DNA of 32,877 nucleotides from Pseudomonadota bacterium. GTDB taxonomy: Bacteria; Pseudomonadota; Gammaproteobacteria; Burkholderiales; JAKAFK01. Where the stretch lies: the NCBI GenBank assembly GCA_021817985.1, contig JAKAFK010000047.1, positions 1 to 32,877 of the forward strand, written 5' to 3'. Of the stretch, positions 1-6,988 are shown one piece after another. Made by a program: the position numbers and the translations under genes. The notes under the pieces were generated by a model. That model was not told the origin of the DNA, ran no database searches, and saw nothing but the letters and a program-made list of their open reading frames with translations. Each line of letters opens with the position of its first letter. The first letter of the stretch is position 1.

Positions 1-176
1 TGGTAGTCGTTGTAGTACTCGCGCAGAAAGTTGACGACTTCCCAGTGATTGTCGGTCATCTCGACCTTCTCTTCGACCGCCAAATGCTTGGCGGCCTCTT
101 CATCCCAGTCGCTCAGATTGATGAGGTAACCCTCTTCATCCGTCTCGTAGGTCTTGCCATTGATTTCGAAGCTCAT
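1..176 (-). CDS. dsrC: DsrC, sulfur-carrier protein (partial, N-terminal half)
   Basis: DsrC is the small cytoplasmic sulfur carrier that exchanges persulfides and trisulfides with DsrEFH and DsrAB. The visible 58 residues start MSFEINGKTYETD and contain the DsrC/TusE signature TDNHWEVVNFLREYY. The gene reads off the left edge, so the C-terminal arm with the two redox cysteines cannot be seen. The start is the ATG at 174-176, 45 bases after the dsrH stop, which matches the usual dsrEFHC order. TusE, the tRNA-thiolation version, is the alternative, but the position directly behind dsrH makes DsrC far more likely. A second, divergent family member lies at 5164-5493. Confidence 0.93.
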   Translation of the reverse strand, partial: MSFEINGKTYETDEEGYLINLSDWDEEAAKHLAVEEKVEMTDNHWEVVNFLREYYNDY

Positions 177-221
177 CGCTTACTCCTCTGCGCCAAATGG
201 AAATTTCAAGAACCGCCTTTA

Positions 222-521
222 TTACAGCCAGGACTGCGTGTTGGCGTGTTCGGCCACGAGATCGACGAAGCCGCCGTAGTCCACGAGCTTGACGCCGTCC
301 AACAGCAGGTTGTTGACACCCCTCGCTTCCACATCGGGCGATAAGGCGTAAACGCTTACGGAACCTATGGCCGCCTTGATGCCCGCGGCGGCAATGTTGT
401 CGCGCGTTGCGGCATAGACGCCATCTTCGATCAGCAGGATTGCCGATCCCGCCTTCGCGAGCCGCAGACAGCTCTCGAGGTTGCGGGTTTGGTACGGCGA
501 TTTATTCACGATATGCAGCAT
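222..521 (-). CDS. dsrH: DsrH (TusB-like) sulfurtransferase subunit
   Basis: This 99-residue protein is the smallest subunit of the cytoplasmic DsrEFH hexamer, which passes sulfur to DsrC. It has the N-terminus MLHIVNKSPYQTRNLESCL and the family segment AILLIEDGVYAA. A single cysteine at residue 18 corresponds to the Cys near position 20 known in purple-sulfur-bacterial DsrH. Length and fold match the DsrH/TusB family. It follows dsrF by 17 bases in a tight operon. Its presence with DsrE and DsrF points to oxidative use of the Dsr pathway, since sulfate reducers normally lack DsrEFH. Confidence 0.95.
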   Translation of the reverse strand: MLHIVNKSPYQTRNLESCLRLAKAGSAILLIEDGVYAATRDNIAAAGIKAAIGSVSVYALSPDVEARGVNNLLLDGVKLVDYGGFVDLVAEHANTQSWL

Positions 522-538
522 GTCACCACCTTGCCTGT

Positions 539-946
539 TTAGAAGCTAATGACCACGTCTTGCCCGGCCATCAGGTCCGCCATTTCCTCGTTGCTGAGCA
601 CCTCGACCGGGACGATCAGGTTCTCCTCGGTCAAGCCGCGCGCCTTCAGCGACTCGGCGTCGACATAAAGCTTTTCGATGTCGTAGCCTTCGAGCGCCCG
701 GTAGGTGGGCGAAAAATTCTTGACGTCGATGCCCTTGGTCGCCTGTCCCTTGACCAGCTCGTAGACGCCGTCGTCCACGAACGCCAAGCTCACGTCCTGG
801 TCGAACGCCGCGCTGATCAGCACCACTTCCAGCCCCTCGAGGGCATAGATCGTGCCGTAAGGCGCCTTGCGGTTGACGAACATGAACTTCTTGACGCGGC
901 CGGCTGTCTCTTCCTCGACCTCGATGCCGCCGGTACTTTCCGTCAT
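539..946 (-). CDS. dsrF: DsrF (TusC-like) sulfurtransferase subunit
   Basis: This 135-residue protein is the middle subunit of the DsrEFH sulfur-transfer complex. The family core is visible in KKFMFVNRKAPYGTIYALE, then LISAAFDQDVSLAFVDDGVYEL. No cysteine is present, consistent with DsrF being a structural rather than sulfur-carrying subunit. A longer in-frame extension exists upstream but is arginine- and tryptophan-rich and overlaps dsrE, so the ATG at 944-946 is chosen; it lies 10 bases after dsrE and is preceded by a GGAGAAGG ribosome site. The product starts with a short acidic tail (MTESTGGIEVEEE) before the fold. Confidence 0.94.
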   Translation of the reverse strand: MTESTGGIEVEEETAGRVKKFMFVNRKAPYGTIYALEGLEVVLISAAFDQDVSLAFVDDGVYELVKGQATKGIDVKNFSPTYRALEGYDIEKLYVDAESLKARGLTEENLIVPVEVLSNEEMADLMAGQDVVISF

Positions 947-956
947 AACCTTCTCC

Positions 957-1322
957 TCAATCACCGAATACCACCAGGCGGTCCGCTTGGATGCCGGACT
1001 CCACCAGCTGTCCGAGCCCCGAGATCCGGAAACCCTTCGCCAGGTTCTCCTCCAGGATGCCGCGTCGCAACGCCGCCGCCACGCACACCACCAGATCGAT
1101 GCCGTTCTCCTCCGCAAGCTTCGACCAGCGATTCACGATGTTCCGGTCATCCTGAGGGGGTTCGGTCAGACGCGTCGCGTTGTTGACGCCATCGTGGTAG
1201 AAGAACACGCGGTGAATCTGATGCCCCTTCGCCAAAGCCGCCTTGACGAACTGATAGGCGGTGTCCGTCGACTGGTGCGTGTACGGACCTTCGTTGATCA
1301 TTATTCCGAATTTCATACCCAT
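957..1322 (-). CDS. dsrE: DsrE (TusD-like) sulfurtransferase subunit
   Basis: DsrE is the active subunit of DsrEFH. Its conserved cysteine carries a persulfide that is exchanged with DsrC. The protein has the N-terminal strand KFGIMINEGPYTHQSTDTA, the FFYHDGVNNA segment, and a cysteine in GIDLVVCVAAALRRGI. If translation starts at the second in-frame ATG (1314-1316), that cysteine is residue 78, the number known for Allochromatium DsrE. The first ATG (1320-1322) adds two residues and has an AAAGAGA ribosome site, so both are possible. It is 121 or 119 residues long and lies 55 bases behind dsrB. Confidence 0.95.
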   Translation of the reverse strand: MGMKFGIMINEGPYTHQSTDTAYQFVKAALAKGHQIHRVFFYHDGVNNATRLTEPPQDDRNIVNRWSKLAEENGIDLVVCVAAALRRGILEENLAKGFRISGLGQLVESGIQADRLVVFGD

Positions 1323-1377
1323 TAGTCTCTTTCAAGCCTCCGCGCCCAACGCTGCGCCTTGGGCGCGGACAAGCCGA

Positions 1378-2448
1378 TTAGAAGCGGATGTGTGCCGATG
1401 CGTTGAGGGTAGCCCGCGCACCACGCCAGTTGTCGATGTGGTACTTGGTGAACGGCAATCCGGTCTTCTCGAAGAAGCGCGGCCAGCCAATGCGGTCGAT
1501 CCAGTCGGCCATGCGCTCCCAGGGTTGCGCGTCGTTCTTGTAGGTGTTGAGGATGTTCTTCACCACCGCCGCCGTTTCCGGCCAACGCGGCGCGTTGTTG
1601 GGCAGCCCCGCAGCGACCAGCTTGTGGAAGGTGGGACGCGTACGCGCATTGGAGTTCTTGCCACCCACCCAGATCGCGATCTTGGAGTGCTCCGGATCGT
1701 TGATCTGCATCGGCGGGCAGGGCGGGAAGCAGGCGCCGCAACACACGCATTTGCGCTCATCGACTTCCAGCGACGGCTTGCCGTTGACCAAGGCGGGGCG
1801 GATCGCGGCCACCGGGCAACGCGCAACGACCGACGGACGCTCGCACACGTTCGCGACGAGGTCATGGTTGATCTTGGGGGGCTTGGTATGCTGGATCACG
1901 ATGGCGATGTCCGCTTGGCCACCGCAGTTGATTTCGCAGCAGGAGGTGGACAGCTTCACCCGGTTAGGCATCTCGCACTTGACGAATTCGTCATAGAGCT
2001 CGTCCATCAGCGCCTTGACCACGCCCGACGCATCGGTGCCCGGAATGTCGCAGTGGAGCCACCCCTGGGTGTGCGCGATCATGCTCACCGAGTTGGCCGT
2101 GCCGCCCACCGGAAAGCCATTCTTGGTGAGCGCTTCGATCAGCGGGTTCACCTTGGCTTCGCTCGCCACCATGAACTCGATATTCGAGCGCGCGGTGAAG
2201 CGGACATGCCCTTCGCCAAATTGGTCGGCGATGTCGCACAGCTTGCGGATCGTGTAGTGATCCATCTGACGCTGCGTCCCGGCTTTCACCGTCCATACCT
2301 CGTCGCCGCCCTCGGCGCGATGGTACAGGACCCCGGGGCGCGGGTGGCTGTGATACACCCAATGACCATAATTCTTGCGCATCACGGGATGCATGTACTG
2401 CATCGGATCCGGTGCACCGCTCTCAATCGGTTGACGCATTTCAGCCAT
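1378..2448 (-). CDS. dsrB: DsrB, sulfite reductase beta subunit
   Basis: This is the beta subunit (356 aa) of the siroheme dissimilatory sulfite reductase, which in sulfur oxidisers runs in reverse to make sulfite. It contains Cys133 in GWLHCDIPGTDASG and the cluster-binding segment STSCCEINCGGQ (Cys170, 171, 175). A ferredoxin-type insert has Cys211 and the CVCCGACFPPCPP motif (residues 235-246) for an added 4Fe-4S centre. The C-terminal domain ends in ASAHIRF. The start ATG at 2446-2448 has a GGAGA ribosome site seven bases upstream. It follows dsrA by 76 bases, giving the standard dsrAB pair. The DsrEFH neighbours imply the oxidative type, though only a phylogeny would prove it. Confidence 0.97.
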   Translation of the reverse strand: MAEMRQPIESGAPDPMQYMHPVMRKNYGHWVYHSHPRPGVLYHRAEGGDEVWTVKAGTQRQMDHYTIRKLCDIADQFGEGHVRFTARSNIEFMVASEAKVNPLIEALTKNGFPVGGTANSVSMIAHTQGWLHCDIPGTDASGVVKALMDELYDEFVKCEMPNRVKLSTSCCEINCGGQADIAIVIQHTKPPKINHDLVANVCERPSVVARCPVAAIRPALVNGKPSLEVDERKCVCCGACFPPCPPMQINDPEHSKIAIWVGGKNSNARTRPTFHKLVAAGLPNNAPRWPETAAVVKNILNTYKNDAQPWERMADWIDRIGWPRFFEKTGLPFTKYHIDNWRGARATLNASAHIRF

Positions 2449-2524
2449 TATTCATTCTCCAGCAAACTATAGATGCGGACAGCAGGCTGGGCACCCGCCA
2501 TCCGCGCCCAACACGATAAGCCGG

Positions 2525-3823
2525 CTAGCCGCCCGACGCCTTGCGTTCCGTGGCCTTCTCGACCTCCTCGTCCCAATCGTCCATCCGGACATACGGATTG
2601 GCGCGAGGCTGCAGGATCATGTTCGCATCGACCTCGAGGCCCATGCCTTCCAGGAAGTTCGACAAGCCGATGCGATCGATCATCTCGCCGGTGCGCTCGT
2701 GGTCCAGCGCATTCTCGGCGAAGAAGTCGAGCATGTTGCGCGAAAGCTCGTTCAGCTTGTCGAAGTCCTCATCCGACTCCAGCTTCATGAAGGGGATGAC
2801 GACCGTTCCCATGGTCGCGCCGATCTTGAGCACGCTCTTGCCACCCACCAGGATGGTCACGCCCTTGTCCTTGCCCGGCAACAGCGCGCCCGGCATCACG
2901 TTGAGGCAATGCATGCAGCGCACGCAGTTGTGGTTGTCGATTTCCAGGGCGGTCTTGTCGTCCAGCGCGACGGCGCTGAAGCCATCGGACGTCCGCGCCT
3001 CGCCCGCCTTCTTCACGGCCAGGGCCTTGCTCGGGCAACGGGTCACGACGTTGTTGACCAGCCCTTCCATGCCGTTGGCGGCAAACCATTCGCGGGCAAG
3101 CTTCTCGTCGGTCCGGATGTTGTCGCGCCAGGTGCCGATGACGGCCATGTCGGAACGCTGAATCGAATTCACGCAGTCATTGGGGCAACCGGCAAACTTG
3201 AACTTGAACTTGTACGGCAGGGCCGGGCGGTGCATGTCGTCGATGTTGCTGTTGATGACCGTCTGCAGGGCGCGCGACTCGTCGTAGCAGGACATCTCGC
3301 ATCGGGCGGCGCCGACGCAGGACATCGAGGTCCGCAGGGCAGGCCCCGCACCGCCGAGGTCGAAGCCCATTTCGTTGAACTCGTCGAAGGCCGGCTGGAC
3401 GTTCGCGGTGCTCACGCCCTGGAACATGATGTCTCCGCTTTGCCCGTGAAAGGCGATCAGGCCGGAACCGTGCTTCTGCCACACATCGCACATCTTGCGC
3501 AGCAGGTCGGTACTGTAATGCATGCCGGCGGGCGGCTGGATACGCAGGGTGTGGAACTCGGCCGCATCGGGGAACACGGGCTTCTCATTCGCGTCCTTGA
3601 GCTCCGTGAAACGGGGGATGACGCCGCCGCCATACCCGAAGACCCCTACGGTACCGCCTTTCCAGTACCCCTTCTTGGTCTCGTAGGAAGTCTCGAGCTG
3701 ACCCAACAGATCAACCATCATGTCGTTTTCTTGGGCGAGGCGCTTGAGCCCGGTCACAAAGCTCGGCCACGGCCCGCTTTCCAGTTGGTCAAGCATGGGC
3801 GTGTCGTGCATTTTCTTGGCCAT
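2525..3823 (-). CDS. dsrA: DsrA, sulfite reductase alpha subunit
   Basis: This 432-residue catalytic subunit partners DsrB. The siroheme-4Fe4S ligand pattern is intact: Cys169-x5-Cys175 (SCVGAARCEMSC) and Cys213-x3-Cys217 (AGCPNDC). The inserted ferredoxin domain shows Cys263 (TRCPSKALAV) and Cys300, 303 and 306 (CVRCMHC). The lysine-rich strand PYKFKFKFAG before the second pair is typical of DsrA. I chose the ATG at 3821-3823, which has a GGAG ribosome site seven bases upstream, over a TTG two codons earlier. It is the first gene of the minus-strand operon and is transcribed away from the sulfur-related plus-strand operon starting at 4206, with a 382-base region between them. Confidence 0.97.
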   Translation of the reverse strand: MAKKMHDTPMLDQLESGPWPSFVTGLKRLAQENDMMVDLLGQLETSYETKKGYWKGGTVGVFGYGGGVIPRFTELKDANEKPVFPDAAEFHTLRIQPPAGMHYSTDLLRKMCDVWQKHGSGLIAFHGQSGDIMFQGVSTANVQPAFDEFNEMGFDLGGAGPALRTSMSCVGAARCEMSCYDESRALQTVINSNIDDMHRPALPYKFKFKFAGCPNDCVNSIQRSDMAVIGTWRDNIRTDEKLAREWFAANGMEGLVNNVVTRCPSKALAVKKAGEARTSDGFSAVALDDKTALEIDNHNCVRCMHCLNVMPGALLPGKDKGVTILVGGKSVLKIGATMGTVVIPFMKLESDEDFDKLNELSRNMLDFFAENALDHERTGEMIDRIGLSNFLEGMGLEVDANMILQPRANPYVRMDDWDEEVEKATERKASGG

Positions 3824-4041
3824 GGTCAATCTCCGTAGGAAGTCTGCAGCAGTTTTATGAGACGCTTGGATGCGCGCACTTCACCGCGCACCCCCGCAAA
3901 ACGAAAATCGGTGCCTAGGCGGCAGCTCGGTCCCCGGCTCTCCGGAAACGCCACCGCCGATCAGGCCCGTCCACAACTCACCGATGGGCTGCATGTTACA
4001 GCCGTTCGGGCCTCAGCCCAATCACTCCGAGTGGTGCTTTC

Positions 4042-4063
4042 AACCCACCCGAAAGGGTAGGTT
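4042..4063 (+). promoter_or_regulatory. Stem-loop with GAAA tetraloop
   Basis: Arms AACCCACCC and GGGTAGGTT pair over nine positions with one mismatch around a GAAA (GNRA) loop. It is not followed by a T run, so it is not a classical terminator. It lies upstream of the candidate promoter at 4101 and in the expected 5' region of the dsrA transcript or its promoter. It could be an operator or an RNA element; the function is unknown. Confidence 0.45.
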
Positions 4064-4100
4064 ATTACTCCTCCCCTAGGATGGCCGGTCCCTTCATCTA

Positions 4101-4129
4101 TTGATTCAGCCCAGGGGAGTCCCCATACT
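4101..4129 (+). promoter_or_regulatory. Candidate sigma70-type promoter for the 4206 operon
   Basis: TTGATT (4101-4106) is followed after 17 bases by CATACT (4124-4129). Both hexamers are close to the consensus and the spacing is ideal. Transcription would begin near 4136, leaving a leader of about 70 bases before the GTG start at 4206. This is from pattern only. Confidence 0.35.
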
Positions 4130-4205
4130 TGGTGAGCAAGTCAGAGCGGGATCAAGTCGCATTCGTTCACCTCTTAATACTATTTTGCATCTGGGAAGGA
4201 TCGGC

Positions 4206-4430
4206 GTGGAAGAGATTACTCGCCTTCAAAAATTTACCGCCACTCCCTTCAAGCAGGAGATCGAGCTCCAGCGCGTGGATCACGCGGCGGGCTTCACCAC
4301 GCTGCGCATTCGCATCCGGGAAGGCAAGCGATTCACCATCTTCGACGTCGACGAGGCCACCGCCCTTCACTGGGGCGAGGCGCTGGCGGACTGGGCCCGC
4401 TCCCAGGCTCGGGCAGGAGAGACAAAATAG
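4206..4430 (+). CDS. Small conserved-looking protein of the dsr-linked operon (74 aa)
   Basis: This is the first gene of the plus-strand operon. The GTG at 4206 is chosen because GGAAGGA ends five bases before it; an ATG further upstream (4101) would add 35 residues without any recognisable feature and would overlap the candidate promoter. The product has EEITRLQKFTATPFKQEIEL, then TTLRIRIREGKRFTIFDVD and an alpha-helical tail ALHWGEALADWARSQ. It is small, without membrane segments or cysteines. I recall a family of unknown function resembling this (DUF6967) in sulfur oxidisers, but cannot confirm it here. Spacing to the next gene is 47 bases. Confidence 0.72.
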   Translation: MEEITRLQKFTATPFKQEIELQRVDHAAGFTTLRIRIREGKRFTIFDVDEATALHWGEALADWARSQARAGETK

Positions 4431-4477
4431 GCTGGCCAACAGAAGACGGTGCCGCACTCGCCCGGCGCGAGCCCACG

Positions 4478-5065
4478 GTGACCGACCTCGTGTTCGACCT
4501 CAAGGGCACCCTTGTGCCGGAGGATCACGCCCACGCGCTGCTTTGCGCCCTCGAGCGCGAACTGCCCTGGCTGGGTTCCGAGGCGCAGGTGGGCGTGCAT
4601 CCCATCGGCGGGGCCGCGACCGGGACCGGGGAACTCATCTTGAATCGCCGCGCCAAGCTCACGCTGCGCCTCCCGCTGCACCGCGTGGCAGATGCCAAGA
4701 CGCTGAGCGGGCACGAGCTCGCGCTGGGCCCGCACCGCGTAAGCGTCGGGCCAGCCAAAGAGAAGCCCCTGACGCTGCACACGCCCCTCTATGCGCACTG
4801 CGTGGTCACGGGCAACCGCGACGAGGCACAGTTTGCCCGTGACATCATGAAGGCGCTCGACGAGCGCGGCATCGACACCCGCTTCATCTGCGGGCGCGCC
4901 CGCTCGCTTTCGACTCCGGACGGGACCGCATGGGGCTTCAGCCTGCTCCTCCACGGATTGCCGGTTGAGCACGCGATCGCCGTCCAGGAGAGGGGGATCG
5001 GGCAGCATCACCTACTGGGATGCGGCCTGTTCATTCCGCACAAGTCCATCGCTGCCCTGGAGTAA
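4478..5065 (+). CDS. Orphan Cas6/Cmx6-like RAMP-fold protein (type I-MYXAN family)
   Basis: This 195-residue protein resembles the Cas6/Cmx6 family, the RNA endonuclease that cuts CRISPR precursor RNA in some type I systems. Family features seen are the N-terminal LVFDLKGTLVPEDHAHALL, the GVHPIGGA segment, and the C-terminal glycine-rich RAMP loop ERGIGQHHLLGCGLFIPHK. His17 and His19 are candidate catalytic residues by position, since Cas6 enzymes usually use an N-terminal histidine. The start is a GTG at 4478 with only a weak ribosome site; it matches the family N-terminus. No cas gene or CRISPR array lies in the window; the neighbours are sulfur genes. It may process another RNA or only bind RNA. 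Confidence 0.75.
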   Translation: MTDLVFDLKGTLVPEDHAHALLCALERELPWLGSEAQVGVHPIGGAATGTGELILNRRAKLTLRLPLHRVADAKTLSGHELALGPHRVSVGPAKEKPLTLHTPLYAHCVVTGNRDEAQFARDIMKALDERGIDTRFICGRARSLSTPDGTAWGFSLLLHGLPVEHAIAVQERGIGQHHLLGCGLFIPHKSIAALE

Positions 5066-5163
5066 GAATTAAGGACAGCCGGCCCATCGCTCGGCCGCTG
5101 AATTTTTACCTAAACTATCGAAGATTCCCAACCCAACTATCGAAAAAAGGAGGACCACGCATC

Positions 5164-5493
5164 ATGGTGTACGTCGTTAACGGCCAAGAACTCGAAACGG
5201 ACAAGGATGGCTACCTGCTGGAACCGGATTACAGCGAGGAAGTGGTTTCGGTGATCGCCGCTGCGGAAGGCATCGCGCTCACCGACCAGCATTGGGAGGT
5301 CGTCAACTTCATGCGCGACCAATACCGCGACAATGGTCACACGCCGAATTTCCGCGTGATGCTGAAGGAGTTTGCGGAGATCAATCCGGCGGCAGACAAG
5401 AAGTACCTTTATGACCTGTTCCCGATGGGACCGGCCAAACAGGCCGCGAAGGTCGCAGGACTTCCCCAGCCCTATGGCAAGGGCGGGTACTGA
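5164..5493 (+). CDS. rspA: DsrC/TusE-family protein lacking both redox cysteines (RspA type)
   Basis: This 109-residue protein has the full DsrC fold: MVYVVNGQELETDKDGYL, then TDQHWEVVNFMRDQY and the C-terminal arm LFPMGPAKQAAKVAGLPQPYG. In true DsrC the arm carries two cysteines. Here the inner position reads QAAK and the tail reads KGGY, and no cysteine remains in the protein. It therefore cannot carry sulfur. Such members were named RspA, regulatory sulfur-related proteins, in comparative work on DsrC; a regulatory role is proposed, not shown. An AGGAGG ribosome site lies ten bases before the ATG. It sits between the Cas6-like gene (98 bases) and a sulfurtransferase gene (49 bases). Confidence 0.85.
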   Translation: MVYVVNGQELETDKDGYLLEPDYSEEVVSVIAAAEGIALTDQHWEVVNFMRDQYRDNGHTPNFRVMLKEFAEINPAADKKYLYDLFPMGPAKQAAKVAGLPQPYGKGGY

Positions 5494-5542
5494 GCGCACG
5501 GCCCGGGCGCACCCCGGGCCCAGCCCTGAGACCGTATCGTCC

Positions 5543-6388
5543 ATGTCCTATACGACGCTTGTCACCACCGACGATCTGTCGGCCCATCTTTACTCGGCCG
5601 ACTGGGTCGTCTTCGACTGCCGGTTCACCCTGACCGATGCGGCCGCCGGACGCAAGGCTTACGACAAGGCGCACATCCCGCATGCCCGCTATGCCCATCT
5701 CGACGACGATCTGGCCGCGCCCATGACCGGCACGAATGGCCGCCACCCGTTGCCGGATCCGGCACGCCTGGCCGCCAAACTGGGCGGCTGGGGCGTGGGC
5801 CCGAAGACCCAGGTCGTGGTCTACGATGACAGTTTCGGCGCCATGGCGGGCCGGCTGTGGTGGCTGCTTCGCTGGCTGGGCCACGAGCAGGTCGCACTGT
5901 TGGATGGCGGCTGGCAGAAATGGGTGCGCGAAGGCCATGCCGTCGTCGCCCAGCAGCCTGCGATCACCCCCGCCTGCTTCGAGGCGCGCACCCGTCCCGA
6001 ACTCATGCGGGACGCCCAGGCGGTTCTGGCGGCCCTGGGACAGGACGCTCTCATCATCGATGCGCGCGCCGACGTGCGCTTTCCCGCCGAGCCTGAGACC
6101 CTGGATCCGGTCGGGGGGCACATTCCGGGCGCGGTGAACTGGCCGTACGAGGACAATCTGGACCTCGACGGCACCTTCCTCCCGGCCGACGAGCTGCGCG
6201 AGCTGTATCTGGGCGTGCTTGCGGGGCGGCCAGCGAGCGAGGTCATCCATATGTGCGGCTCCGGCGTCACCGCGTGCCACAACCTGATTGCAATGGAAGT
6301 GGCCGGACTACCGGGCGGGAAGCTCTATCCCGGATCGTGGAGCGAATGGGTCGCCGACCCGTCAAGACCGGTGGCCACCGGAGGCTAA
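5543..6388 (+). CDS. Tandem-rhodanese sulfurtransferase (SseA-like)
   Basis: This 281-residue, two-domain rhodanese moves sulfane sulfur from thiosulfate or 3-mercaptopyruvate to a thiophilic acceptor. The N-terminal inactive domain contains WVVFDCRF, AHIPHARY and VVVYDDSFGAMAGRLWWLL. The C-terminal domain has LIIDARADVRF, GHIPGAVNWPY and the active loop CGSGVTA with the persulfide cysteine. The CGSGV(T/S) loop is typical of mercaptopyruvate sulfurtransferase, while thiosulfate sulfurtransferases often have CRKGV(T), so the first activity is favoured. No signal peptide is visible, so it should be cytoplasmic. The start is the ATG at 5543, 49 bases after rspA; the next gene starts six bases beyond its stop. 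It may feed sulfur to DsrEFH/TusE-type carriers. Confidence 0.9.
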   Translation: MSYTTLVTTDDLSAHLYSADWVVFDCRFTLTDAAAGRKAYDKAHIPHARYAHLDDDLAAPMTGTNGRHPLPDPARLAAKLGGWGVGPKTQVVVYDDSFGAMAGRLWWLLRWLGHEQVALLDGGWQKWVREGHAVVAQQPAITPACFEARTRPELMRDAQAVLAALGQDALIIDARADVRFPAEPETLDPVGGHIPGAVNWPYEDNLDLDGTFLPADELRELYLGVLAGRPASEVIHMCGSGVTACHNLIAMEVAGLPGGKLYPGSWSEWVADPSRPVATGG

Positions 6389-6394
6389 AGACCC

Positions 6395-6952
6395 ATGCGT
6401 GTCAAGACTTCTTGGTTCAACGAGGGAAGCGAGCGCGATGCCGGCGATACCGCCAGCGTGCTCGCCTCCACCATCTGGCGACTCGCCGACGCCGCGGTCA
6501 TCGATCTGTCCAAGGCGGACTACGACATCGTGACCCCGGACCGGGGCATCACGCTGATGGCCGAATTCATCGCCTTCCTCGCCCATGTGAGCGATCGCCT
6601 GAGCGCGCAATATGTCGACGACGAGGCGCGCGCCGCCCTCATGCAGGCCTTGGGCTTGCGCCTGGGCGAAATCATGGAGGACAACGTGCGCGCCCTGGTG
6701 CACGATGAGGCCCGCGACTTCCGGGCAGAGTTCATCGACATGCTCAACCGGCGCGCAGCCGACTATGCGACCTTCGAGCTGACCTCCGAACCCAGCTTCC
6801 CGATGCTGCGCTTCCTGGGCCTCAAAATCCGTGAGCGGATGGAAAGCCATGACCAGCCCTGGGTCATGGATCAGATCGCCGACATTGAAGCGCCCAAGGC
6901 CTTCGAAACCGTCAAGCGGACAGTCGACGGCCTGTTGGGGGGATCTTCCTGA
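6395..6952 (+). CDS. Helical hypothetical protein of the dsr-linked operon (185 aa)
   Basis: I do not recognise the family. The product is predicted largely alpha-helical and soluble, with no signal peptide, membrane segment or cysteine. Notable stretches are DTASVLASTIWRLADAAVI, ITLMAEFIAFLAHVSDRLS and FELTSEPSFPMLRFLGLKI. The gene begins six bases after the rhodanese stop and ends 36 bases before the dioxygenase, so it is almost certainly co-translated with them. Base composition and codon use look like those of its neighbours. It may be an accessory subunit or chaperone of one of the adjoining enzymes; this is only a guess from position. Confidence 0.8.
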   Translation: MRVKTSWFNEGSERDAGDTASVLASTIWRLADAAVIDLSKADYDIVTPDRGITLMAEFIAFLAHVSDRLSAQYVDDEARAALMQALGLRLGEIMEDNVRALVHDEARDFRAEFIDMLNRRAADYATFELTSEPSFPMLRFLGLKIRERMESHDQPWVMDQIADIEAPKAFETVKRTVDGLLGGSS

Positions 6953-6988
6953 AACGGGACGTCCAATCTCATAAGGTGAGGATACGGT

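Larger units (their letters stand above)
3824..4205. promoter_or_regulatory. Divergent control region between dsrA and the 4206 operon
   Basis: This 382-base gene-free stretch separates two operons reading outward, so it should hold the promoters of both. It contains a stem-loop at 4042-4063 and a sigma70-like candidate at 4101-4129, both listed separately. I could not assign a clear promoter to dsrA. Short open frames here (for example from 3857 and 3870, plus strand) lack ribosome sites and family features and look spurious. Confidence 0.6.

Noticed and set aside
3857-4079. Two short overlapping plus-strand frames between dsrA and the operon
   Set aside because: No ribosome site, no family features, and they sit in the expected control region.
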